64,000 nt of DNA. It comes from Selenomonadaceae bacterium (GTDB lineage: Bacteria > Bacillota > Negativicutes > Selenomonadales > Selenomonadaceae). The translations under genes and the position numbers were made by a program. Under the pieces are notes generated by a model, which saw nothing but the letters and a program-made list of their open reading frames with translations, made no database searches and was not told where the DNA came from. Position 1 is the stretch's first letter, and each line of letters opens with the position of its first letter. The stretch spans positions 16,808-80,807 of the forward strand of contig JAFVEM010000035.1 of assembly GCA_017476005.1 (NCBI GenBank). Direction: 5' to 3'. Below, in pieces: positions 25,794-33,024 of the stretch.

Positions 25794-25847
25794 CTAAAAC
25801 CCAAGCAATTCCTTATCGGCAAATATAGATAGCCAAGGAATATCCAC
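25794..25847 (-). pseudogene. Relic of the ubiA 3' end
   Basis: Eighteen codons read VDIPWLSIFADKELLGF plus stop, identical but for one residue to the C-terminus of the UbiA protein (27115-28065). The relic has the same spacing and leader to the following GT87 gene as the original. It starts right after the stop codon of GT87 copy 1, so it marks the duplication joint. Confidence 0.9.
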
Positions 25848-25848
25848 A

Positions 25849-27096
25849 TTATACCCTCCTCTTCAGAAAGTCCTCGTCCAATTTCTTCCAATTACCATAA
25901 CGGCATAGATATAAACAACATAGGATTAAGCCTAAATGGTAAATTGTAATTGCATTATAGAAATCAATGTTTATCGCATTTATCGAATTTGCCAAAATCT
26001 TTATTGAAGTTATAATGGTTCTATTTACGGAGCAGTAGAATGCTATGCACCAAAAAACAAGTTTTTCCCTTTCTGAATGTTCCAAGGTAGAAAAATAAAG
26101 AGATACAATGGCAGGTAGAAGTAAAATTGTTCTTTCTAAAAGCCATGTATAACACCAAAAAGCGGTAGCAATAGCAGCCAGTGAAAGGGGATATAAGTAC
26201 AAGGTTTGCCCTTTTCTGTTTCGCCACATTAGCCATACAAACAATACACCGAACAATATGCTCAAGGGCATAACGTTTAATTGAGGATAATGTACACGGA
26301 AGGGTTCCATAATGCCGGGGTAGGCTCTACCACCACCTATGTTCGTCGTCAAAAACTCGCTCAGTAGCTCTAAAAAGCCGGTATCAACCTGTAAAGCCAC
26401 AAATGCCCACGAGGCAATAACCATAACGGAAGTCGTCAGTAGCGTTTTCCAACGCCCGGCCAGAAGCATGGCCAAACAAAACAATAAAGCCGTCTGCGGC
26501 TTTACCATGGCAAAACCCAATAAAATGCCGGATAGTATCGGATAGCGAAGGTTTAACAGACAGGCCATTATGAGAAAAACACATATCATCCCACCGCAAT
26601 TTCCTGTGTACATAGCTTCCCAATATACATCATTTACTGCGGCTAAGATCAATACATTGTAGCCTAAGAATTTGTCAACGGTACTTATATCTATCACGAC
26701 CGAATGCAACACATAAAGAAAACACAACAAACAAGTAATATTCAGGAGTACAAAATATACTTTGGCAGTTTCAAAAGACAGATAACTGGGATAAAAAAGT
26801 TGCCCGAGTAATAGACCCCAAGGAGTAGCTCCCCACTCAGCCGGTATTTTCCCTACTTCAGGCAGTAAAGCTATTTCAGCTCCTATTTGTGGGAACGGAT
26901 CGATCCCATGAAGTGCATATCCTCCTAATGCCCAATGTCCAAACAAATCGTATAACCAGTAATGCTCAGTGAAATCAACACTAAAAGTGACTCGATAAAT
27001 CAATACTAAACACGAAATGCATACCAGCATTAAGAGCAGATCCTTAATAATTCTGTTAGTGGCAAATGCCTCCTGCCAACATTCCTTGCGTGTCAT
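25849..27096 (-). CDS. GT87-like (DUF2029) polytopic membrane glycosyltransferase, copy 1
   Basis: Like copy 2, it has about ten membrane segments and the motif GGRAYPGIMEPFRVHYPQLN followed by VMPLSILFGVLFVWLMWR. The acidic loop after the first helix (HGIDPFPQIGAEIALLPE) is conserved between the copies, pointing to the catalytic region. Length is 415 residues. The ATG lies 18 bp after the ubiA stop behind CAAAGGACG, so the two are co-transcribed. The likely reaction is transfer of a sugar from a polyprenyl-phosphate carrier to an acceptor outside the membrane, as in GT-C families. The sequence similarity to copy 2 is moderate, so the duplication is not very recent. Confidence 0.83.
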   Translation of the reverse strand: MTRKECWQEAFATNRIIKDLLLMLVCISCLVLIYRVTFSVDFTEHYWLYDLFGHWALGGYALHGIDPFPQIGAEIALLPEVGKIPAEWGATPWGLLLGQLFYPSYLSFETAKVYFVLLNITCLLCFLYVLHSVVIDISTVDKFLGYNVLILAAVNDVYWEAMYTGNCGGMICVFLIMACLLNLRYPILSGILLGFAMVKPQTALLFCLAMLLAGRWKTLLTTSVMVIASWAFVALQVDTGFLELLSEFLTTNIGGGRAYPGIMEPFRVHYPQLNVMPLSILFGVLFVWLMWRNRKGQTLYLYPLSLAAIATAFWCYTWLLERTILLLPAIVSLYFSTLEHSEREKLVFWCIAFYCSVNRTIITSIKILANSINAINIDFYNAITIYHLGLILCCLYLCRYGNWKKLDEDFLKRRV

Positions 27097-27114
27097 ACGC
27101 TTGCACGTCCTTTG

Positions 27115-28065
27115 CTAAAATCCAATCAATTCCTTATCGGCAAATATAGATAGCCAAGGAATATCCACTTTCATAAGTACACAGAAGAGAATCGTCAGCC
27201 CTAGGCAGTAAAGCATAAGCAGGGGTTGACGATATATTTTTTCCGGTTTTTGTACCGCCGAATCTTCTTGAAAAGCTAAGTAGAAATAATAGCAGAATAT
27301 ACCTATGAAAAATGGCATAAACAGCAATAATTCCAAGCGGTATTTAATGAGGAATATCCCGATAAAGAACACCGACAGCATGGCGTAAAAGAAAGCGCTA
27401 ATCAGCAGGGAACGCTCCGTATAAAAGGTAAAAGACTGGCGGTATTTCCCGGCTACGGCGGCATCTCCTATCATTATGTATTCGGCGTAACGCTTTATGG
27501 CCATGAGAAAGGCTCCTGCCAGCCAATATCCCAACAATACACTGACTGGCGGCAAATTATTAGCCGTCACAATAAACCAACCCAAGAGGAAACGAATACC
27601 GTTATTCAGCGATTCCGATAACACGTCCAAAATGGGTATATCTTTAGTGCGAATCGGGCGCACATTGTAGATTATGCCCATGACCCATAAGGCTATACAC
27701 GCAATCAGAAAAGGAAGGTTTACCCTCCAAGCCAAGATAAAACCAATGGCTGTTAAAAAAGACCACAAACAAAAGATGTGCTGACCGCGCACTGCTTTAC
27801 CAACAATGCTACGGTGCTTTTTGGTGGGATGGAACTGGTCAAACTTGGCATCCAAGTATTCGTTAATAACGTAATTGGCCGAGGCCACGAGGGAGGCCGC
27901 TATTCCGCCACACAGCACGTCAATAATGACGTTCCGAAACGCATCGTCAGTCAGAGCCAAGGCGGTGATAATTCCCGGCAGGATAAACAACTGCTTTATC
28001 CAGTGGTCTAAACGCATGATGCGAATGTAATCACTCCAAGTAACTCGTTGTATGTCATCAGACAC
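27115..28065 (-). CDS. UbiA-family prenyltransferase, decaprenyl-phosphate phosphoribosyltransferase-like
   Basis: The GTG at 28065 follows AGGGGGGATATA and gives MSDDIQRVTWSDYIRIMRLD; the longer frame from 28134 would add 23 basic residues. The key motif NYVINEYLDAKFDQFHPTKK (about residues 65-84) has the Asn/Asp pattern of UbiA enzymes that act on phosphoribosyl diphosphate, followed by HRSIV. The second motif region is IRTKDIPILDVLSESLNNGI. Eight or nine membrane helices fit the UbiA fold. In mycobacteria the equivalent enzyme makes decaprenyl-phospho-5-phosphoribose. Together with the HAD phosphatase and GT-C genes nearby, a polyprenyl-phospho-pentose donor pathway is inferred. An epimerase pair (DprE1/DprE2) is not in the window. 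Confidence 0.87.
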   Translation of the reverse strand: MSDDIQRVTWSDYIRIMRLDHWIKQLFILPGIITALALTDDAFRNVIIDVLCGGIAASLVASANYVINEYLDAKFDQFHPTKKHRSIVGKAVRGQHIFCLWSFLTAIGFILAWRVNLPFLIACIALWVMGIIYNVRPIRTKDIPILDVLSESLNNGIRFLLGWFIVTANNLPPVSVLLGYWLAGAFLMAIKRYAEYIMIGDAAVAGKYRQSFTFYTERSLLISAFFYAMLSVFFIGIFLIKYRLELLLFMPFFIGIFCYYFYLAFQEDSAVQKPEKIYRQPLLMLYCLGLTILFCVLMKVDIPWLSIFADKELIGF

Positions 28066-28152
28066 TATATCCCCCCTACTCTCTATACGCCTCACAAACG
28101 ATATTATACGGCCAATTCTCTGCAAAAACAACATAACTCTTTATTGGTTCGC

Positions 28153-28273
28153 CGTGTACTCCCCCCTGCCGCTTTGCGGCTGTCCCCCCTCCATGAGGGG
28201 GGCTTTTTCAGTTTTTCCGTATCACCAAGCCTCCCTCCTAGAGGGAGGTGTCCGAAGGGCGGAGGGAGTCCAC
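28153..28273. repeat. Dispersed repeat family B, two arms in inverted orientation
   Basis: Left arm: GTACTCCCCCCTGCCGC, GGCTGTCCCCCCTCCATGAG. Right arm, inverted: CCTCCCTCCTAGAGGGAGG, then GAAGGGCGGAGGGAGT. The right arm corresponds to the copy at 22799-22841. The rest of the 421-bp gap (28066-28486) holds a 44-codon frame and a terminator. Confidence 0.8.
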
Positions 28274-28276
28274 ATT

Positions 28277-28411
28277 CTATGCCGTTTTTTTCATCACTGC
28301 TCTGAACTGCGCCAGTTGTTCAGCAGTCTGTTTAGGGCAGTCAGGAGTGTAAACTATGGGATACGCTCGTGTCCTCCTCTCCGTTTCACGTTTGATGCGT
28401 TCGGGCGTCAT
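28277..28411 (-). CDS. Possible small protein, 44 residues
   Basis: An ATG at 28411 opens a frame reading MTPERIKRETERRTRAYPIV, then YTPDCPKQTAEQLAQF. The wording DCP...T.EQLAQF resembles small antitoxin-like proteins (BrnA-type tails), but this is recalled by eye only. GAGGAAAT lies 11 bases before the ATG, rather far for a ribosome site. It sits after the terminator of the hybrid kinase and before the repeat at 28153-28273. It may be a genuine small gene or the last part of a decayed one; the upstream frame is closed by TGA. Confidence 0.4.
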   Translation of the reverse strand: MTPERIKRETERRTRAYPIVYTPDCPKQTAEQLAQFRAVMKKTA

Positions 28412-28431
28412 GAGGCGTTTAATTTCCTCGT

Positions 28432-28475
28432 AAAAAGGCTGTCACACGAAGAGTTTTTCCCTTTGTGCGACAGCC
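28432..28475 (-). terminator. Terminator of the second hybrid kinase
   Basis: On the minus strand GGCTGTCGCACAAAG pairs with CTTCGTGTGACAGCC (one mismatch) and is followed by TTTTT. It starts 12 bp after the kinase stop codon. Confidence 0.9.
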
Positions 28476-28486
28476 CCTCTCGGCGT

Positions 28487-31282
28487 TTATCCCAATATCT
28501 TTCTCAATTCTTCCCAATCAGGTTTAGCCGCCGCTTTTTTTATAGACTCGTAACGCTCCTGCTCCGCCTCCGGCAATTCATAACCGCCGAGGGAATCCAT
28601 CACGAATTTCAGGCTGTCGTAGTCAAAAGAGGCCACGATTTCCTTGAGGGTTTCGTAGGCTTCGCTCAGTTCCGCCGCCTCTATGGGAGTTTTGGGCGTG
28701 TCTGCCGCCGGCGAATCAGCGACGAGGAGGGGGGAAAGTCGGTCGGAGTACTCGCGATACAAAGAAAGAAGCGCCGGGGTGTTTTCCGTTATCTCGTTAT
28801 AATAACCGCTGTTCCCGGCATCCTCCAGCCGTCTGGCCTTGTCGGAAAGTTCCTTGGCGCCGATTACTCTGGCGCTGCTCTTTAGCGCGTGTACCTTCAC
28901 CGTGTAATTTTCCCAATCGGCGGCCTGATAGTATTGCTCAATCTCTGCCGAACTGCTCTTTATTGATTCGGCAAAAACCGTCAGGGCATCCAAATACGCC
29001 TCCACCGAGCCGCAATAGGCCACGCCAGCTTCCACATCCAGCCCCGAAGTTTCCCTGAGCCAATTCGGCAATGCCAAGTCAGTTTCTGGTTCTGTCGCTT
29101 CAGCCGCCGGGGGAGAGTTCGAGGCGGCAGCGGCGGTCTCGCTACGACGCTTTACCTTATCTGCCGGCAGGTATTTCAGCATCATTTCTTCCAGCTTCAC
29201 GCTGTTAATGGGCTTGGTCAGATAATCGTTGAACCCGGCGGCCATGTATTCCTCCCGGGCGCCGGATACAGCGTTGGCGGTTAAAGCGATCACGGGGGTG
29301 TTTTGATTGAGATTATCCGGCGTTTCTTTCAAGCGACGCAGGGTTTCAATGCCGTCGATACCCGGCATACGATGGTCTAAGAAGATGATGTCAAAGACTT
29401 CTTTGGTGACCGCATGCAAACATTCGTAGCCGCTTTCCACTGCCGTGATTTGCACTTGGGTTTGCTTTAAGAGTCCCTTCACCACGGTAATATTCATCAC
29501 CGTATCGTCAACCACCAGTATTTTAGCTTTGGGCGCCGTGAATTTTTCCTGATAGCTCTGCCTGAGTACTAAATTATGACGATGGGATTCGGTGAAATTC
29601 CCCATAGGCTCCCAATTCATCACCTTTTGTTCCACCGTAAAGAAGAAATCCGAACCTTCGCCATAGACACTCTCCACTTCCAGTTTGCTTCCCATTAAGT
29701 TCAGCAAGCGTTGAGTGATGTTCATGCCGAGACCGGTGCCTTCGATGGAACGATTACGGGCTTCTTCGATGCGTTCAAAGGCGGTGAAAAGTTTTTGGAT
29801 GTCCGCTTCTTTGATGCCGATGCCCGTGTCTTTGACGCTGATTTTGACTGCGATGCGATCCTCCGCCAGTTTTTCATAGTCAACGGCTAGGGTGACGCTA
29901 CCGCGTTCCGTGTATTTGACCGCGTTAGTGAGAATGTTCGTCACCACTTGCTTGAGGCGAATTTCGTCGCCGAAGAGAATCGAAGGCAGATTTTCAGCCA
30001 CCTCCACGTTCAACTTGAGGCCTTTTTTCTCCGCTCGTTTTTCGATCATGTTCACCAAATCGTTTAGGAGGGAGCTGACGGAATACTCCACGGGGATAAT
30101 ATCCATCTTGCCGGCTTCGATTTTGGAAAAATCCAAGATGTCGTTTACCAGTCCCAAGAGGCTGTTGCCGGCGGTACGAATATTCTCCGCATACTCCAAA
30201 ATTGGCGGCTCGTTGCTTTCTCGTAAAATCATCTCGTCCATGCCGAGGACAGCATTGATGGGGGTACGAATTTCGTGGCTCATGTTGGAGAGAAATTCGC
30301 TCTTGGCCTTGTTGGCCGATTCAGCCATAGCCTTGGCCGCCTTCAAATCCTCGCTTTCTTTGGCGCGGAGCCTTGATACAAAGGCAATGCGCGCAAAAAC
30401 GATGATGATGGTCAGCAAAAGACAAAATACCACCAGCATTGCCAAATAAATGGAATCTATACCGCCGGCCACCACTTTCCAAGGCACATTTCCCATTACG
30501 CAGAGATCTGTTTCCGGCACTTTGGCGCCGAAATGAAAATACCATTTGCGATTAAACTTGTACACGAGGGCGCCGCTACCGTCGCGTTGTACCAGTTCCC
30601 ATATTTGGTGATAAGATTCTTCTCGTTCGGCCGTATCGCAGAAATCCTCAAATCGCTCGTCATCTCTTTCGCCGCGAGACAAAACCGCGAGTGGGCCGGT
30701 TTTGTCGAATAAAACCACCAATCCTTCGCCGCCATAGCTTACCAAACTGAAACGATCCTGCATGGCCACAGTCCCGTAGAGCTTTATAAAGGCTTCGGTT
30801 ACTTCTCCTGCGCCGTTTCTTATCGGTACGGCGAACAGTAACCCATGCTCCGGCACATAGCGAATGATAGTTTCGCCTCGCAGTAACTTTTCATCTAAGG
30901 CCGTGTATTCTCTCCAAGGTGGCAGATAACCGGCTATCAGGCCGTTTTCAAAATCATAAAGCCCCGTGAAAGTGTCGAATTGATTATCATCCAAGGCTTC
31001 CACCAAGGCATCAGGGGCAATGCGGTCTTGTTCTAAAAGGCGCGCCCCTTTTTCCATCTCCACAATTTGCTGACGGAATTGTTGTCCCACGGAGTAGGCC
31101 ACGGTGGTCACCTGCCGCGCCACGTTCCGCGAAAGCGCTTCGCGGAGGTGCATGTCTATACGATGGCTTGCAGCGTATCCCAAACTTCCCAACACGGCAA
31201 CACACAATAAAAATTCTATCACCACACGGGCGGCAATGCGGTGCTTTATGGAATCTCGGCAAAATTTCAGTGTCTTATTCAT
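28487..31282 (-). CDS. Membrane hybrid sensor histidine kinase with receiver and HPt domains
   Basis: A first helix (VVIEFLLCVAVLGSLGYAA) and a second (SIYLAMLVVFCLLLTIIIVF, about 285-305) frame an extracytoplasmic sensor of about 240 residues. HisKA reads SNMSHEIRTPINAVLG with the phospho-His near 335. HATPase boxes include DTGIGI and GTGLGMNI. The receiver has its phospho-Asp in FLDHRMPGIDG (about 635) and TALTANAV-like conservation. The HPt domain has its His in VHALKSSARVIG (about 797), followed by a unique tail of about 100 residues. All phosphorelay stations are thus in one protein, unlike the kinase at 19572, which lacks an HPt. No output DNA-binding gene is next to it, so the final response regulator is elsewhere. 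Confidence 0.93.
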   Translation of the reverse strand: MNKTLKFCRDSIKHRIAARVVIEFLLCVAVLGSLGYAASHRIDMHLREALSRNVARQVTTVAYSVGQQFRQQIVEMEKGARLLEQDRIAPDALVEALDDNQFDTFTGLYDFENGLIAGYLPPWREYTALDEKLLRGETIIRYVPEHGLLFAVPIRNGAGEVTEAFIKLYGTVAMQDRFSLVSYGGEGLVVLFDKTGPLAVLSRGERDDERFEDFCDTAEREESYHQIWELVQRDGSGALVYKFNRKWYFHFGAKVPETDLCVMGNVPWKVVAGGIDSIYLAMLVVFCLLLTIIIVFARIAFVSRLRAKESEDLKAAKAMAESANKAKSEFLSNMSHEIRTPINAVLGMDEMILRESNEPPILEYAENIRTAGNSLLGLVNDILDFSKIEAGKMDIIPVEYSVSSLLNDLVNMIEKRAEKKGLKLNVEVAENLPSILFGDEIRLKQVVTNILTNAVKYTERGSVTLAVDYEKLAEDRIAVKISVKDTGIGIKEADIQKLFTAFERIEEARNRSIEGTGLGMNITQRLLNLMGSKLEVESVYGEGSDFFFTVEQKVMNWEPMGNFTESHRHNLVLRQSYQEKFTAPKAKILVVDDTVMNITVVKGLLKQTQVQITAVESGYECLHAVTKEVFDIIFLDHRMPGIDGIETLRRLKETPDNLNQNTPVIALTANAVSGAREEYMAAGFNDYLTKPINSVKLEEMMLKYLPADKVKRRSETAAAASNSPPAAEATEPETDLALPNWLRETSGLDVEAGVAYCGSVEAYLDALTVFAESIKSSSAEIEQYYQAADWENYTVKVHALKSSARVIGAKELSDKARRLEDAGNSGYYNEITENTPALLSLYREYSDRLSPLLVADSPAADTPKTPIEAAELSEAYETLKEIVASFDYDSLKFVMDSLGGYELPEAEQERYESIKKAAAKPDWEELRKILG

Positions 31283-31377
31283 CCGTTTTCACCTGCTCCG
31301 CTTATAAAGCAAAAGGCAAAGCCCTGCCGCAGTCTAAGGACTTCACCTTCACCCTTCATCAAGCGGACAAAACTTTT

Positions 31378-31770
31378 CTATCTTTTTTCCGCTTTAGCCA
31401 AAAATTTATCGCCCTGCACCAAAAAACGCTCGTGAACCCCACTGCCGATTTCGCTGGTACCGTCGAAGGCGCGCACCGCAAAAGTTATCTTGCGCCCGTC
31501 CATGGCCGTTATTTTAGCTTCGGCAATTACCTTGCGACCGACAACTGTGGGGGCTTTGTGCTGAATGTCTAGTCCCGTTCCCACCGAAGTCCATCCTTCA
31601 GGCAACAGGGGAGCCATAACCAAGGTGGCGGCATTTTCCATCAAGGCCGCCATGGCCGGTGTGGCATAAACGGGTAGCGAGCCGCTTTTCATGCGCAAAG
31701 CCGTAAGTTCCTCCGTCACTTCTTCTTCTACCTGCGCGGTTCGCCCCAATTCAACCGTGGGAAAATCCAT
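31378..31770 (-). CDS. Thioesterase of the FlK-like hot-dog family
   Basis: Start chosen at ATG 31770, preceded by GGGAGGTTACTCT; an earlier ATG at 31794 would overlap the upstream gene. The protein opens MDFPTVELGRTAQVEEEVTE and contains VYATPAMAALMENAA, the active-site helix region, and SVGTGLDIQHKAPTVVGRKV, the conserved hot-dog strand. This pattern is seen in small fluoroacetyl-CoA-thioesterase-like proteins that are common in anaerobes and usually of unknown acyl-CoA substrate. At 130 residues it is a single-domain enzyme, expected to act as a dimer in the cytoplasm. Confidence 0.85.
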   Translation of the reverse strand: MDFPTVELGRTAQVEEEVTEELTALRMKSGSLPVYATPAMAALMENAATLVMAPLLPEGWTSVGTGLDIQHKAPTVVGRKVIAEAKITAMDGRKITFAVRAFDGTSEIGSGVHERFLVQGDKFLAKAEKR

Positions 31771-31790
31771 AGAGTAACCTCCCATGTGCT

Positions 31791-32351
31791 TCACTCAAAA
31801 ATATCTTTTATCGCTATTTCAAAATCATCATACAAACTCAACTTCAAGGTCATGACCACCTCAAACCTATCTTCCGGCGGTATCTCGCACAAACTTTCCT
31901 CATCGTAGGCGTGATAGGAGTTGTCCAGCTCATATCGACCGTCCTTAAGTTTATATACATCAATAGTTTTGCTGATGGGATCGATAATCCAGTATTCCTT
32001 CACGCCGAAACGCTCATAGATGCGTTTCTTTTCCCCTACATCACGACGGCGAGTGGCCGTGGACAGTATTTCCACGACAAAATCGGGAACGCCTTCTATG
32101 CAGACTCTTTTTATCTTGCGTGGGTCGCAAACGATGAGCAAGTCGGGGATAAGGTGATTTTCTTCATCAAAGATTACTTTGGTTTCAAAGAACATCTCAC
32201 ATCGTTTGCCGCGTAAATACTTCCACAATATGCCAGATAGATTGCGCTGAATCCGATTGTGCGGTATTCCTGCCGGACTCATCATAACCTCTCGTCCGTT
32301 AATGACTTCGATTTTAGGCTCCTCAAAGCGGAGCGGCGCCGCTCCACTCAT
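31791..32351 (-). CDS. Uma2-family (DUF820) putative PD-(D/E)XK nuclease
   Basis: A 186-residue protein with the full family pattern: VINGREVMMSPAGIPHNRIQ, then IPDLLIVCDPRKI with the first catalytic Asp, PDFVVEILSTATRRRD with the ExxS motif, KKRIYERFGVKEYWIIDP with the helix and final Asp. Uma2 proteins have the restriction-endonuclease-like fold, occur in many copies in cyanobacteria and some Firmicutes, and have no clear cellular role. It is followed closely by the thioesterase gene and preceded by an rpiB-like gene whose stop lies 1 bp upstream of its start, so the three are one operon. Confidence 0.88.
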   Translation of the reverse strand: MSGAAPLRFEEPKIEVINGREVMMSPAGIPHNRIQRNLSGILWKYLRGKRCEMFFETKVIFDEENHLIPDLLIVCDPRKIKRVCIEGVPDFVVEILSTATRRRDVGEKKRIYERFGVKEYWIIDPISKTIDVYKLKDGRYELDNSYHAYDEESLCEIPPEDRFEVVMTLKLSLYDDFEIAIKDIFE

Positions 32352-32352
32352 C

Positions 32353-32814
32353 CTACTTCACCGGCACACAATGCTTGTCGTTAATGGCCGCCACTTTCTC
32401 CACACGGCGACGATATTTTTCGGCGGTCAAGGCATCGGTATGCATCCAAGTTTTCACCGTTTCCATGGCGATGGCGCTGCCGATGATTTTACCGCCGAGG
32501 CACAGGACGTTAGAATCCGTATGCTCGCGAGCAAGTTTGGCGCAGAAAGGGTCTTGGCAAACGGCGGCATAAATACCGCGGATTTTATTGGCAATGAGAG
32601 CGCTACCGTAGCCCACCCCATCCACAAAGATACCGCGCTCACACTCGCCCTTGGCCACCGCCAAAGCCGCCGGATAAACGAAATCCGAGAGGTCGCAAGA
32701 GGCGTCATCGTAAGTGCCAAAATCCTGCACTTCATGCCCCTCGGACTTTAAGTAAGCGGCGATTTCTTGCTTCAAGGCCGTACCGGCATGATCGTTAGCC
32801 ATCGCAATTTTCAT
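32353..32814 (-). CDS. RpiB/LacAB-family protein without the catalytic cysteine
   Basis: The frame begins MKIAMANDHAGTALKQEIAA, the typical RpiB start with the DH motif. At the place where the classical enzyme has CGTG, this protein has VDGVGYGSALIANKIRG: Asp65 replaces the proton-transferring Cys. The rest of the pattern is kept (NVLCLGGKIIG, the EHTDSN loop). Some RpiB enzymes (mycobacterial type) lack this Cys and use a Glu instead, so activity is possible but may be on another sugar phosphate. A canonical RpiB with Cys66 is encoded at 61387-61830, so this one is a paralog with a probable separate task. TTAGGTTCCTCCT on the plus strand is its ribosome site. Confidence 0.85.
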   Translation of the reverse strand: MKIAMANDHAGTALKQEIAAYLKSEGHEVQDFGTYDDASCDLSDFVYPAALAVAKGECERGIFVDGVGYGSALIANKIRGIYAAVCQDPFCAKLAREHTDSNVLCLGGKIIGSAIAMETVKTWMHTDALTAEKYRRRVEKVAAINDKHCVPVK

Positions 32815-32872
32815 TTTAGGTTCCTCCTCTGTTCAAAGCGTTTATTTTCAGCGGATTATATACATTTATACT

Positions 32873-32985
32873 AGAATCCGTTAAAAAGTGTAACTTTTTT
32901 TACGGATTCTGTATGAGACGTCAGACGCGCTTTGGCGCGGCTGTAGCGTGCGAAGCACGCGTATATCCGATTTTAATCGGATATT
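32873..32985. repeat. Cluster of hairpins in an intergenic region
   Basis: AGAATCCGT (from 32873) pairs with ACGGATTCT (to 32910), and the loop itself pairs as AAAAAGT with ACTTTTT, giving a long near-perfect stem. It is followed by GCGCTTTGGCGC, GCGTGCGAAGCACGC and ATATCCGATTTTAATCGGAT. Together they fill the gap between the DUF2194 gene and the rpiB-like gene. Confidence 0.7.
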
Positions 32986-33024
32986 AGTATTAGCCGAGTC
33001 GATATAAGATACCTATCCCCTGCC

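Noticed and set aside
31283..31320. Possible ninth sigma-H-like site before the hybrid kinase at 28487
   Set aside because: GCAGGGCTT is present on the minus strand but no GAAT at the right spacing, only TTTATAAGC.
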